Part shown: positions 1 to 9,994 of the stretch, piece by piece
Layout: every line of letters starts with the position of its first letter
How positions within the stretch are numbered: position 1 is the stretch's first letter
Assembly: GCA_020630975.1 (NCBI GenBank)
Contig: JAHDID010000022.1
Location: 28,818 to 92,817 of the forward strand
Origin: Verrucomicrobiota bacterium
GTDB lineage: Bacteria; Verrucomicrobiota; Verrucomicrobiia; Verrucomicrobiales; DEV007
Reading direction: 5' to 3'
DNA: 64,000 nucleotides
The notes under the pieces: generated by a model
The model's input: only the letters and a program-made list of their open reading frames with translations
What the model was told of the DNA's origin: nothing
The model's database searches: none
Position numbers and translations under genes: made by a program

Positions 1-1739
<1,739 letters not shown>

Positions 1740-1817
1740 TGTTTTGAGGAGGGTCTCTCAACAAAAGGTAAGTCCTAAAAATTTCAAACTGTGATTCACA
1801 TCGGGCTCAGCTTTATC

Positions 1818-2030
1818 TCACTCATAGTGGCCACCATTATCTCCGTGTTGGACCTTATCATCCGGCTTAGTATAGCTGTCGAGGGTCTGCACCTCATAGC
1901 GCCCCAGAAAGTAGATCCCTGAGTTGGAGCCCTTGGGCACCATGTACTCCATCTGCAGCCGACAATCGCCATGCAGCATCTGACTAACGATATTTTTGCC
2001 TTTCTTGCCTTCATCAGCAGCGGCATTCAC
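1818..2030 (-). pseudogene. Fragment of a DUF1080 (LamG-like) secreted protein
   Basis: A short open frame encodes GDCRLQMEYMVPKGSNSG, then GRYEVQTLDSY and GDNGGHYE before a TGA. These match the core strand region of DUF1080 (3-keto-disaccharide hydrolase / concanavalin-like) proteins, which are normally 200 residues or more. The N-terminal half and the C-terminal third are absent. The only ATG upstream lies inside the end of the phosphorylase gene. It is best read as a decayed remnant. The terminal TGA was considered as a selenocysteine codon, but no hairpin of the right form follows it. Confidence 0.6.
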
Positions 2031-2041
2031 CATCAAGATAA

Positions 2042-3784
2042 TTACCCCACATGCAGCCAATACGCCCCATAAGGCAGCACTTCCATAGCTTTACCTTTCG
2101 GTAGGGGCTGGGTAGCGCCATGCAGTACATCTGGTGTCGATCGGACTGTCTCCAGATAAGGATGAATGCTGGATAGCTTTATCTTGAGGGCCCGGTCCGA
2201 AAAGTTGTAGAGACAGGCGATCTCATCGCCCTCTGCCCCGGTTCGGATAAAACCAAATAACGCCGGATCATCGAAGTCGAGAAAACGAATCGCAGCACTG
2301 GGGTGAAAAGCAGTGATGCCAGTACGACGCCGGAGCATGCCCAAATAACGGGCAAAGATGTCGGCCTGTTTGCCAGTGGCCTCCGCATCGATCAGCGGCT
2401 CGAGATCCTCGAGTTGCCACTTCTTTCGGTTGATGGCTCGATTGTAGCCTAGCTGCTCAAATCCTTCGGTATCATTCGGCGTGCCGAGCAGACTGTGGAT
2501 GTATATAGCCGGCACTCCAGGTAGCGAGAGCATGAGCGCCTGGGAGCAGAGAAATCGACGCATGCTGAGCACCTCGTCACCCTCGACAGCTAGCGCATCC
2601 ACATAGGCGATATTCATCTCATACGGAGCCTCGGAGCCGTCGGGTAGCGAGCGAGTCGATACTTGCCCGCCTTTGTCCCGTACCTGACGGATCAGCCAGC
2701 CTTGCTCGTCCTCATCGATCAGGCCCTGCAGGGGACGCACACCAATACCATCGTGAGAGGCAGTGAAGTTGAGAAAAGTCTCCGTAGGCGGCAGCTCAGG
2801 CAGTTCTTTGGCCCAGCCTTTTAGCAGAGTCGCATCGCCCCGCAGCAGTCCGTGTAGCAGCAGCGGAGGGAGGGAAAAATTGTACACCATGTGCGCCTCG
2901 TCGCCCTTGCCAAAGTAGCTGATATTCTCCGCGTGCGGCACATTGGTCTCGGTGAGCAAGATCGTGCGCGGCGAGACGATCTCGAGGACATCGCGAAATA
3001 GCTTCACCACCTCGTGTGTCTCGGGCAGGTGTAGGCAGTCAGTGCCGATCTTTTTCCAGAGGAAAGCCACGGCATCGAGCCGCAGGATGCGGGCGTGCTT
3101 CGACAGATAAAGAAACAAGATATCGAGAAACTCGAACAGTAGATCGGGCTCCTGCCAATTCAGGTCCACCTGATCGCTACTGAATGTGGCCCATACCCAC
3201 TTATCGCCCTCGCGAGTAGCGGTTTTGGTGAGTAGAGGTGTGGCACGCGGTCGCACCACATCCGATAGGTCGGCATCCGGATCGGTAGGTAGAAAGAAGT
3301 TTCTCCCCGGCTCGACACCCATGACAAAGTCGCGAAACCACTGGCTCTTGCGCGAGCAGTGATTCAGCACAAAGTCGAACATCAAATCAAACTCCTGACC
3401 CAGCTCCTCGATATCGCGCCAGTTACCGTAGTCTTTCTCTACCGCCCGGTAGTCGACCACGCTAAAGCCATCGTCCGAGGTCCAGGGATAGAAAGGCAGC
3501 AAGTGAACAATGCGGATCGCGCCTTTGGCATGCCGACAGAGAAAGTGCCGGAGTGTCTGCAGCGGGCTACCATCCTCCTCGCTCTGGATCGAGTCTGCAT
3601 AGGTGATCAGCACGGTATCGTGCTCGGACCACAGCTCCTCGGCAGGCACGACCTCGTCGCCCACTCCGTAGCGCCCGATCATCATTTCCAGTCGCTCGAG
3701 CAGCCGCGGGGCTCGCTCGGCCCCGTAGAGCAGTGAAAAACGACGGCGTAGATTGTCAGCTTGTTCTTTGGAGATATGGCTCAT
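2042..3784 (-). CDS. GH13 sugar phosphorylase (sucrose / glucosylglycerate phosphorylase type)
   Basis: A 580-residue member of glycoside hydrolase family 13 (subfamily 18-like). It should phosphorolyse a glucoside to glucose 1-phosphate in the cytoplasm; no signal peptide is seen. The barrel motifs are in order: LLPFYPWTSDDGFSVVDY near residue 95, DFVLNHCS, RLDAVAF with the nucleophile Asp near 235, LLTETN with the acid/base Glu near 278, and ASHDGIG near 345 with the third carboxylate. Length fits the family. The sequence cannot separate sucrose, sucrose-6-phosphate and glucosylglycerate as substrate; glucosylglycerate, a compatible solute, would suit a marine organism. A tandem 12-bp repeat lies directly in front of the ATG. 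Confidence 0.85.
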   Translation of the reverse strand: MSHISKEQADNLRRRFSLLYGAERAPRLLERLEMMIGRYGVGDEVVPAEELWSEHDTVLITYADSIQSEEDGSPLQTLRHFLCRHAKGAIRIVHLLPFYPWTSDDGFSVVDYRAVEKDYGNWRDIEELGQEFDLMFDFVLNHCSRKSQWFRDFVMGVEPGRNFFLPTDPDADLSDVVRPRATPLLTKTATREGDKWVWATFSSDQVDLNWQEPDLLFEFLDILFLYLSKHARILRLDAVAFLWKKIGTDCLHLPETHEVVKLFRDVLEIVSPRTILLTETNVPHAENISYFGKGDEAHMVYNFSLPPLLLHGLLRGDATLLKGWAKELPELPPTETFLNFTASHDGIGVRPLQGLIDEDEQGWLIRQVRDKGGQVSTRSLPDGSEAPYEMNIAYVDALAVEGDEVLSMRRFLCSQALMLSLPGVPAIYIHSLLGTPNDTEGFEQLGYNRAINRKKWQLEDLEPLIDAEATGKQADIFARYLGMLRRRTGITAFHPSAAIRFLDFDDPALFGFIRTGAEGDEIACLYNFSDRALKIKLSSIHPYLETVRSTPDVLHGATQPLPKGKAMEVLPYGAYWLHVG

Positions 3785-3790
3785 GGAGAT

Positions 3791-3825
3791 TGTACCCTAT
3801 TGAGTGAAAATTGTACCCTATTGAA
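3791..3825 (-). repeat. Tandem motif CAATAGGGTACA, copy A
   Basis: Two exact copies of CAATAGGGTACA (minus-strand sense; 3812-3823 and 3791-3802) are spaced 21 bp start to start, two helical turns. They end 7 bp before the phosphorylase ATG. The same 21-bp-spaced pair occurs at 31380-31412 and 60180-60212, each time just upstream of a minus-strand gene. The pair could be an operator or the end of a small transposable element. Confidence 0.8.
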
Positions 3826-3892
3826 TGGGATGTGTCCTCTACTGAAACACATTCCATGCCAACCTCCGTGGCCGTTTTTGTGGAGCTCTACC

Positions 3893-4480
3893 CTATGCCC
3901 CGCCCCACTGAGCTAGGGCAAAGACCAAGATGAGCACCCCATAGGCCAGTCCGCCCATAGCTCCGAGCTTCAGACGCTTCAGATCCGCGGTGACCCAGGC
4001 GATCTGCTCACGCATCAGGTAGGGCATCCCCACCCAAAACATCCCCACTAGAGCTCCCGCATAAGCCAATCCGACTAGCAGCAGTCTGGATTCTGGCTCT
4101 TTGAGAAAGGCTGATACCAACATAGGACCAGCCGCCAAAATCAGCAAAAAACCGATCGAACGCACCGCCAAAAATTCTTTCACATAAGTGATGACTCCAT
4201 AGCACCCCGCGATGAGCACGATGGATACCAGCATCTCCAGCTTGTAAAACTCACCCAGATCCATCTCGCGCCAAACGACGAAGGTCCAGGCAAAACCGAT
4301 AATGCACAGCACTGTGCCGATGCGCTCGTGGCGAGGCAGCTTTTTCAGAAAATCTGCAGTGATCTCGGGTTTGAGCAGGGCAAACAGATGACTGACCACC
4401 AGCCATAGTCCTACCAAGATCCCCATGATCTGCAGTGGGATGCCGGGGCGATAGAGAAACTCGTAGATAGGTGCTAGCAT
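3893..4480 (-). CDS. Hypothetical polytopic membrane protein
   Basis: A 195-residue very hydrophobic protein with about six membrane-spanning segments (near residues 15-35, 55-70, 80-98, 105-122, 130-150 and 172-190). A charged loop reads LPRHERIG. No conserved family is recognised. It starts 32 bp after the end of miaB and is probably read from the same transcript, but nothing visible links it to tRNA modification. Confidence 0.7.
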   Translation of the reverse strand: MLAPIYEFLYRPGIPLQIMGILVGLWLVVSHLFALLKPEITADFLKKLPRHERIGTVLCIIGFAWTFVVWREMDLGEFYKLEMLVSIVLIAGCYGVITYVKEFLAVRSIGFLLILAAGPMLVSAFLKEPESRLLLVGLAYAGALVGMFWVGMPYLMREQIAWVTADLKRLKLGAMGGLAYGVLILVFALAQWGGA

Positions 4481-4512
4481 ACGGTAGGCCGGACTGTGGC
4501 TTGATTCGCCGA

Positions 4513-5874
4513 TTAATTCAAGACTGGATCGCCATATAGCGTGTGCCCGGTTGTCTCATTGATCTTCACATCAAAGAGTTCACCCGCCATACGATCGGCG
4601 TCGCCTTCAAAGATCACGATGCGATTGGTGCGCGTGCGGCCCGAGAGTCTTTCCTTGTTATTCTTACTCGGCCCCTCGCAGAGGATCTCCTGTGTGGTGC
4701 CGACCATGGCCTCGTTTTTGCGGATCACAATAGAATTTACCAGTTCCAGAAGATCCTGATTTCGCTCTTCCTTCACTCGCTCGGGGAGCTGCCCCTCCAT
4801 CTCGGCGGCAGGTGTGTCCTTGCGCTTCGAGTAGCGGAAGACAAATGCCTGGTCGAACTGGACCTGCTCGACAGCCTTTTTGGTCTCCAGATAGTCCTCC
4901 TCGGTCTCCCCAGGGAAGCCGACGATGATATCCGTAGAGATGGCGATATCTGGGCGCACGGCTTTCATCTTCTCGCAGATATCGAGAAATTTCTGCGCTT
5001 TGTAAGGCCGGCGCATCGCCTTCAGGATACGATCCGAGCCCGACTGCATCGGGAAGTGGACATGATCGACCAGCTTCGGCAGGTAGCCAAATGCCTGGAT
5101 CAAATCATCGCGATAGCCGATCGGGTGCGGCGAGGTAAAGCGGATTCGCTTGATCCCATCGATCTCATGCACCGCCTCCAGCAGCTGGGTGAAGGGACTC
5201 TTACCATCGACTCTAGGAAATTCTTTGATGCCGTACTGGTTTACGATCTGGCCCAGCAGCGTCACCTCGCGCACGCCCTGGTCGGCCAGGCGCTTGCACT
5301 CATCGACGATGTCTGGGATCGGGCGCCCCCTCTCTGGACCTCGTGTGTAGGGCACGATGCAGAAGGAGCACTTCATATTGCACCCCTGCATGATGCTGAC
5401 AAACTCGCTGATACCATGCTCCTTGTCCATATGGTCGCGGATGGTATTCTGCGAATCGACCTCCTCATCGATATCGACGATCGGCAGGCGCAGATCGTCC
5501 ATACGCGCCTGATCTTTTTGCTCCATCAGCTCCACACAGTGATCGACCACCTTGTGGTATTTCTGCGTACCAGCGACGAGATCGACATTGGGCAGTAACT
5601 TGGTCAGCTCATCGCCACGGCTCTGTGCCATGCAGCCGAGAAAGCCATGCACCATGCGCGGGTTCTTCTTTTTGTGCTTACTCATCTGGCCCATCATGCC
5701 GAGAGCTTTCTGCTCGGCCTGATCGCGCACGGAGCAGGTGTTTACCAGCAGAACGTCGGCCTCGGCCGCTTCTTTCGTGACGGTGAAGCCACGCTCGATG
5801 AACATCTGAGCAACCTGCTCAGAATCACGCTCGTTCATCTGTCATCCGTAGGTTTTGAGATATACCTTGGGCAT
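4513..5874 (-). CDS. miaB: MiaB tRNA methylthiotransferase, probable selenoprotein (Sec11)
   Basis: MiaB is a radical-SAM enzyme that converts i6A37 to ms2i6A37 in tRNAs reading UNN codons. The 453-residue frame starts at ATG 5874: MPKVYLKTYG, then TGA at 5842-5844, then QMNERDSEQVAQ. Family members carry Cys at the TGA position; it is the first of three ligands of the auxiliary [4Fe-4S] cluster. The other two are present as Cys47 (VNTCSVR) and Cys81 (FLGCMAQ). The radical-SAM triad is CNMKCSFC (about 165, 169, 172), followed by PYTRGPERGRP; a TRAM domain ends the protein. A SECIS-like hairpin directly follows the TGA. A call starting at MNERDS (5838) would drop an essential ligand. No clear Shine-Dalgarno precedes 5874. 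Alternative: a nonsense mutation or sequencing error, which would not explain the hairpin. Confidence 0.93.
5797..5844 (-). promoter_or_regulatory. Putative bacterial SECIS element with in-frame UGA in miaB
   Basis: Minus-strand sense. UGA is 5844-5842. Two nt later GAUGAAC (5839-5833) pairs perfectly with GUUCAUC (5803-5797). Inside lies CUGAGCA (5822-5816) paired perfectly with UGCUCAG (5812-5806), closing a GGU loop (5815-5813). The loop begins 27 nt after the UGA, within the range known for bacterial SECIS elements. The apical core GCA-GGU-UGC nearly repeats the SelB-binding core of E. coli fdhF (GCA-GGUC-UGC). Seen: UGA, stems and loop. Inferred: SelB recognition and Sec insertion. Confidence 0.85.
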
Positions 5875-5960
5875 CGTTCTAAAATGGTCGTAAAAAGGGG
5901 CTGAACTTACGCAGAATATTCGATGGAAACAACCCTAGGGCTGCGTATTTTCAAAGCGCT

Positions 5961-6587
5961 ATGTCCGACGAGCCAAAAGAAGACGAAACACCAGAGGTAG
6001 AGGAGCAGACTGCTCCCACTGCCGAGAAGCCTGAGCAGAGTGCTCCCGATCCAGCCGATCCTCTAGGCATCAAGAAGACTATGACCAGCATCGGGCTGCT
6101 CATCATCGTCGGCGGTGTGCTGGTGGGTATCTCGGTCGTTGGCCCCGGTTTCAGTGAAATGCTCGGCGACACCGTCAATGAACTCGTCGGCAATGACATC
6201 AGCAAAGAAGAAAAAGACGAAGAAGACTCCGCTGAAGACACAGATGAGCCCGCACCGACAGATGAGCCCGAGCCCACTGCCGAAAAACCAGCACCCACAA
6301 AAGCCGCAGCGCCAGAAACAACCGCAGCCGCCCCAGCCCTAGCGCCGAAGAAAGTAACCGACCCCGTGATAGCCAATGCTCGGCCCCAGCTCGAGCGCGA
6401 GATGGATAGTGCCAAAATACTCCACGTGGCCATATCTTCGGATAAAAACACCATGCTAGTCGCCTACCTCCCAAAGGGTGAGTCAAAGCGACAGGAAGTG
6501 ATCCTGAAAAAAGACGAGTGGAACTGCTATGTATCGGCTGAAGACGGCCCATTCGAGCCTCCGATCAAAATCTTTCCACCCGAGTAG
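5961..6587 (+). CDS. Hypothetical membrane protein with acidic Pro/Ala-rich linker
   Basis: A 208-residue protein. Residues 1-38 are acidic and disordered, a single hydrophobic segment (about 42-66, GLLIIVGGVLVGISVVG) follows, and then a long low-complexity linker of Glu, Pro, Ala and Thr (about 75-130). A compact C-terminal part of about 75 residues ends FEPPIKIFPPE. It is transcribed divergently from miaB across an 86-bp gap. No family is recognised. Topology (N-terminus inside, C-terminus outside) is a guess. Confidence 0.65.
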   Translation: MSDEPKEDETPEVEEQTAPTAEKPEQSAPDPADPLGIKKTMTSIGLLIIVGGVLVGISVVGPGFSEMLGDTVNELVGNDISKEEKDEEDSAEDTDEPAPTDEPEPTAEKPAPTKAAAPETTAAAPALAPKKVTDPVIANARPQLEREMDSAKILHVAISSDKNTMLVAYLPKGESKRQEVILKKDEWNCYVSAEDGPFEPPIKIFPPE

Positions 6588-6617
6588 AAATCATACTTTA
6601 ATAAAGAGTCCCGCCAT

Positions 6618-7040
6618 ATGAGCGCACCTATAGCTGACTTTCCTGAGATCGTAGAGACCTTCGACCTGCTGGGCGATTGGGAGGAGCGATACCGCTACCT
6701 GATCGGCCTCGGTCGCAAACTCGACCTCCTGTCTGCCGACGAAAAATGCGAGACCAACCTCGTCCGCGGCTGCCAGTCCCAGGTCTGGCTGATCCCCGAG
6801 ATCGACGCCGACGGTAAATTTCGCTTCCGCGGCGAGAGCGATGCCTCGATCGTCAGCGGTCTGATCGTGGTGATCCTCGCTCTACACTGGGACAAGACGG
6901 CCAAAGAAATCCTCGAGATCGATGCCCAGAAAGAGCTCGAGCAGCTCCAGCTAGACAGCCATCTCACCGCCAGTCGTCGCAATGGTCTCTATGCCATGGC
7001 TCAAAAGATCCAATCCTGGGCCCAAGAGGCTGCCGCCTAG
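6618..7040 (+). CDS. sufE: SufE-family sulfur acceptor for Fe-S assembly
   Basis: A 140-residue SufE/CsdE family protein of typical length. It accepts persulfide sulfur from the SufS desulfurase and passes it to the SufBC2D scaffold in the cytoplasm. The active-site cysteine is Cys52 in VRGCQSQVWL, the family hallmark, and GESDASIVSGL follows as expected. It starts 30 bp after the preceding gene. No sufS or sufBCD lies in the window, so it stands apart from its partners. The closeness to miaB, an Fe-S enzyme, is suggestive but they are on opposite strands. Confidence 0.92.
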   Translation: MSAPIADFPEIVETFDLLGDWEERYRYLIGLGRKLDLLSADEKCETNLVRGCQSQVWLIPEIDADGKFRFRGESDASIVSGLIVVILALHWDKTAKEILEIDAQKELEQLQLDSHLTASRRNGLYAMAQKIQSWAQEAAA

Positions 7041-7063
7041 CCAAGTAACGGACCTCGCTGCTG

Positions 7064-7735
7064 ATGGCTGGGGCAGACACCTCTCTCGCTGCCGATGGAT
7101 ATGAGATCCATCGGCAAGTCTTGCCCTATGACCTCGTCCAGGAGCTGCGAGCAGAGGCCGACCGAGTCGCCGCTGCAGTCGGCAGCGCCTGCGTGCGACA
7201 CCTGCGCAGCCAGTCTTCCATTTTTCAGGCATTGGCTCTGTGCGACAGCTTTCTCGCACTCATCCCCGACGGATCTCGCCCCGTCCGCAGCATCCTTTTC
7301 GACAAAACTCCTAGCGAAAACTGGCCAGTGCTATGGCATCAGGACCTAACCATAGCGGTGATAAAAGAGCACTCCATACCCGGCTACGGACCCTGGTCAA
7401 ACAAAGCCGGCAGCCCCCATGTGCAGCCACCTCTCTCGCTCCTCGAAAATATGGCGACCATCCGCCTGCACCTCGATGACACCCCTGCCAGCAATGGCGC
7501 CCTCCAAATCATACCCGGCAGCCATAGGCATGGCAAAATAAGCGAATCAGCCCTCGAAACCTTCGACAAAAGCCAAGCGATCACCTGCGAATGCAACGCA
7601 GGCGACGCTTTGATCATGTCCCCACTCATCCTACATTCTTCCCGTCGATCAGAGATCCCCCAACGCCGCAGAGTGATTCATTTCGAATATGCCCAAGAAG
7701 ACGACCTTGCCTCTGAACTGGACTGGTTTGAGTAA
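7064..7735 (+). CDS. Phytanoyl-CoA dioxygenase (PhyH) family protein
   Basis: A 223-residue Fe(II)/2-oxoglutarate-dependent oxygenase of the PhyH family. The double-stranded beta-helix ligands are visible: WHQDLTI gives the HxD pair, and LILHSSRRS gives the distal His with an Arg suited to binding 2-oxoglutarate. NGALQIIPGSHRHGKI is the usual strand before it. The substrate cannot be read from sequence; bacterial members hydroxylate small molecules and lipids. The ATG at 7064 lies 23 bp after sufE, so the two may share a transcript. Confidence 0.82.
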   Translation: MAGADTSLAADGYEIHRQVLPYDLVQELRAEADRVAAAVGSACVRHLRSQSSIFQALALCDSFLALIPDGSRPVRSILFDKTPSENWPVLWHQDLTIAVIKEHSIPGYGPWSNKAGSPHVQPPLSLLENMATIRLHLDDTPASNGALQIIPGSHRHGKISESALETFDKSQAITCECNAGDALIMSPLILHSSRRSEIPQRRRVIHFEYAQEDDLASELDWFE

Positions 7736-7757
7736 ATAAAACTCTTAATATCGTAAG

Positions 7758-8799
7758 ATGGCTCTTAAACTAGATGAGATCGCCCGAATTATTGGTCGAA
7801 ACCCTAGTGGAGTACCGATTCGGGATATCATCGCTGTCCTTTCGACACCCATGTCTCACCGAATGGTCCAGTCTCGCTTGTCGAGACTGGAGGAGATGGG
7901 GAGCATCCTATCTTTTGGGGAAAAGTCCGCCACTCGCTATTACCCTGTCATCCCTCCTGAACCTAAAGATGGAAAGAAGAAAGAGATCATTCTTTCTGCA
8001 CTCGGTCGAGAGGTGAAAGAACTCATAAGCTCCCCAACCAACAGCAGAAAACCTGTCGGATACGACTCTGACTTTCTCGGCGAGTATGTCCCCAATCAAA
8101 CGAAATACCTTCCTGAAGATTTGGTTCAGGAACTTCATGAAGTCGGCCAAGTCGAACTGATAGACCTACCAGCCGGCACCTACGTCCGAAAAGTATTAGA
8201 TCGCCTCCTGATCGATCTCGCTTGGAACTCCAGCCGCCTAGAGGGCAATATCTACTCTCTCCTGGAGACAGAGCGACTACTCGAGATCGGTAGAGGAACC
8301 CGTGGCCGAGAGTCTCGTGAGACCCAGATGATCATAAAGAGTTTCGCGCCTGGCAGCGAATATTCCCTTCATTCGCAAAAATCCGTGCCCTCTTTCGTTT
8401 ATTGATGTCGACGCCGATGACTACCTCAGAGCGATCATCGGCGTCTATGAGCTAAATCGAATCGATTATCTGCGAGATGTCTATGCCTGGGCATACAAAA
8501 GATCTGCCGCTAAGTACTCAGCCGTCGTCCAGTCGCTGGGCGAGCCCGATCCCTTTAGAATAAAGTATCGAGATCTCATCCGCGAATTCATCCAATACGT
8601 CGTTCTGACCCCTATGGACCGAGTCGAGGCTCCCAAATGGATCGCCTCCGAAGCCGCAAAACTCGATCTAGCAGATGATGAACGTAAATTCGTCGAAGTG
8701 GTAGAAATCGAACTCATGAGCCTTCATGAAGGCAATTTCGCCCGCTATAGGATTCGCCCGAGCCAATTTGATCGTTGGAAGAAAGACTGGAAGAAGTAG
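7758..8799 (+). pseudogene. Broken winged-helix/Fic-family gene with internal deletion
   Basis: The first frame (7758-8340) encodes a winged-helix N-terminus and the start of a Fic-type domain, with SSRLEGN, ending ESRETQMII. At about 8333-8340 the reading jumps. The next frame begins at 8341 with VSRLAANIPFIRKNPCPLSF and continues colinearly to a stop at 8799. In intact relatives some 120 residues carrying the Fic catalytic loop (HPFxxGNxR type) lie between these parts. They are gone and the frame is shifted, so the first frame terminates at 8403-8405. The remaining coding sequence is otherwise clean, so the deletion looks recent. No AMP-transfer activity is expected. Confidence 0.85.
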
Positions 8800-8839
8800 A
8801 AGCGAAAGTTCTGACACTCTCTCTTTATCCAAAATTCGC

Positions 8840-9985
8840 TTAGGCTTGGTAGACCACCTCGCCGCCCTTCACCACAGCCACGACTTCACACTCTCCATCA
8901 AGCAGCACCACATCGGCCAGCATGCCAGGCCGTAGAGCGCCACGATCGATCAGCCCTAGAGATTGCGCTTGGTTCCAGCTGGTCGTCTGGACGAGCTGCT
9001 CTAGGGGTAATCCCGTGACTCGGGCGACATGGGCCAAGCCATGGTGATACTGCAGCGCAGATCCGGCTAGCTGCCCACCTGGCAGACGAGCAGCGCCATC
9101 TTTTACGATGATAGTCGATCCCCCCTGCTGATACTCTCCATCACCTAAATGAGAGGCCGCTACCGAGTCGGTGATCAGCATCAGACGGTCGAGCGGTTTG
9201 GTCGCAAAGATCAGCTGCAACATATCCTCGCAGAGGTGAATGGTATCGCAGATCAACTCCAGACGGATATCTGCATCGAGCAGCCCCGCCCCTACCAGAC
9301 CGATCTCGCGATGATGCAGAGGCGACATCTGATTGCAGAAATGAGTGAGATGCCGCAACCCCGCCGCCTTTGCTCGACGAAAATCAGACATCGTAGCAGC
9401 ACTATGAGCTGCCGAAGTGATCACCCCACTATCAGACATCGCTGAAAGGAAAGGTATAGCTCCCTCCATCTCCACAGCCAGTGAAACCAGCGATACAGGA
9501 CAGACGGCGGCGATATCAAAGATCTCAGCCGTATCCGGCAAGCGCATATGCTCTAGGCTCTGCGCACCTGCCTGCTCAGGATTCAGATAGGGCCCCTCGA
9601 TGTGCAGCCCTGGTGTGCGGGCAAACTTCTCATCCTCACGATAGGTAGCGGCAGCGTGCGCCATCTCCTGCAGATGCTCGGCAGATGTCGTCCAAGTAGT
9701 GGGCAGAAAAGTCGTGACCCCCTCGCGTAGCTTAGCCTCAGCGATATGCGCTACAGCCTCCGGCGTCGCATCTGCCAGATCTCGACCTGCCGCCCCATGG
9801 GTGTGGATATCGATAAACCCTGGGAGCGCATAGAGCGCGTCGTCGCCATCTATACAGGCAGTCGCACCCACCTGTGGCGCCACCTCGGTGATCAGCCCTC
9901 GATCATCCCAAGCAATAGAAAAGCCGCTCTGCAGCGGCTCGCCAGGGCTGACCAGCTGGATACCTGTGATCGCTCCAGCTGGCAT
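8840..9985 (-). CDS. nagA: N-acetylglucosamine-6-phosphate deacetylase
   Basis: A 381-residue amidohydrolase of normal NagA length. It removes acetate from GlcNAc-6-phosphate in amino-sugar use and cell-wall recycling. Seen: the metal motif DIHTHGAAG near residue 60, EGPYLNPEQAGA with the metal-binding Glu, SAAHS, HFCNQMSPLHHREIG, and LITDSV with the catalytic Asp. It follows the TPR gene by 9 bp in the same direction, so they form an operon. No nagB or GlcNAc transporter is nearby. Confidence 0.92.
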   Translation of the reverse strand: MPAGAITGIQLVSPGEPLQSGFSIAWDDRGLITEVAPQVGATACIDGDDALYALPGFIDIHTHGAAGRDLADATPEAVAHIAEAKLREGVTTFLPTTWTTSAEHLQEMAHAAATYREDEKFARTPGLHIEGPYLNPEQAGAQSLEHMRLPDTAEIFDIAAVCPVSLVSLAVEMEGAIPFLSAMSDSGVITSAAHSAATMSDFRRAKAAGLRHLTHFCNQMSPLHHREIGLVGAGLLDADIRLELICDTIHLCEDMLQLIFATKPLDRLMLITDSVAASHLGDGEYQQGGSTIIVKDGAARLPGGQLAGSALQYHHGLAHVARVTGLPLEQLVQTTSWNQAQSLGLIDRGALRPGMLADVVLLDGECEVVAVVKGGEVVYQA

Positions 9986-9994
9986 TTTTCGAAA

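Noticed and set aside
1818..1820. TGA at the end of the DUF1080 fragment as another selenocysteine codon
   Set aside because: No hairpin with a GU loop follows, the expected residue is not Cys, and the sequence after the TGA does not resemble the family.
4543..5598. A 351-codon plus-strand open frame
   Set aside because: It lies wholly opposite miaB, has no family features and is explained by the codon use of the real gene.
5842..5844. Reading the TGA in miaB as a simple nonsense mutation
   Set aside because: The rest of the gene is intact, the mutated position is exactly a Cys codon one base from TGA, and a SECIS-type hairpin follows at the right distance. It remains the main alternative.
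8403..8405. TGA in the broken fic gene as a selenocysteine codon
   Set aside because: The family sequence continues in another frame across this point, so the TGA is only met because of the frame change.
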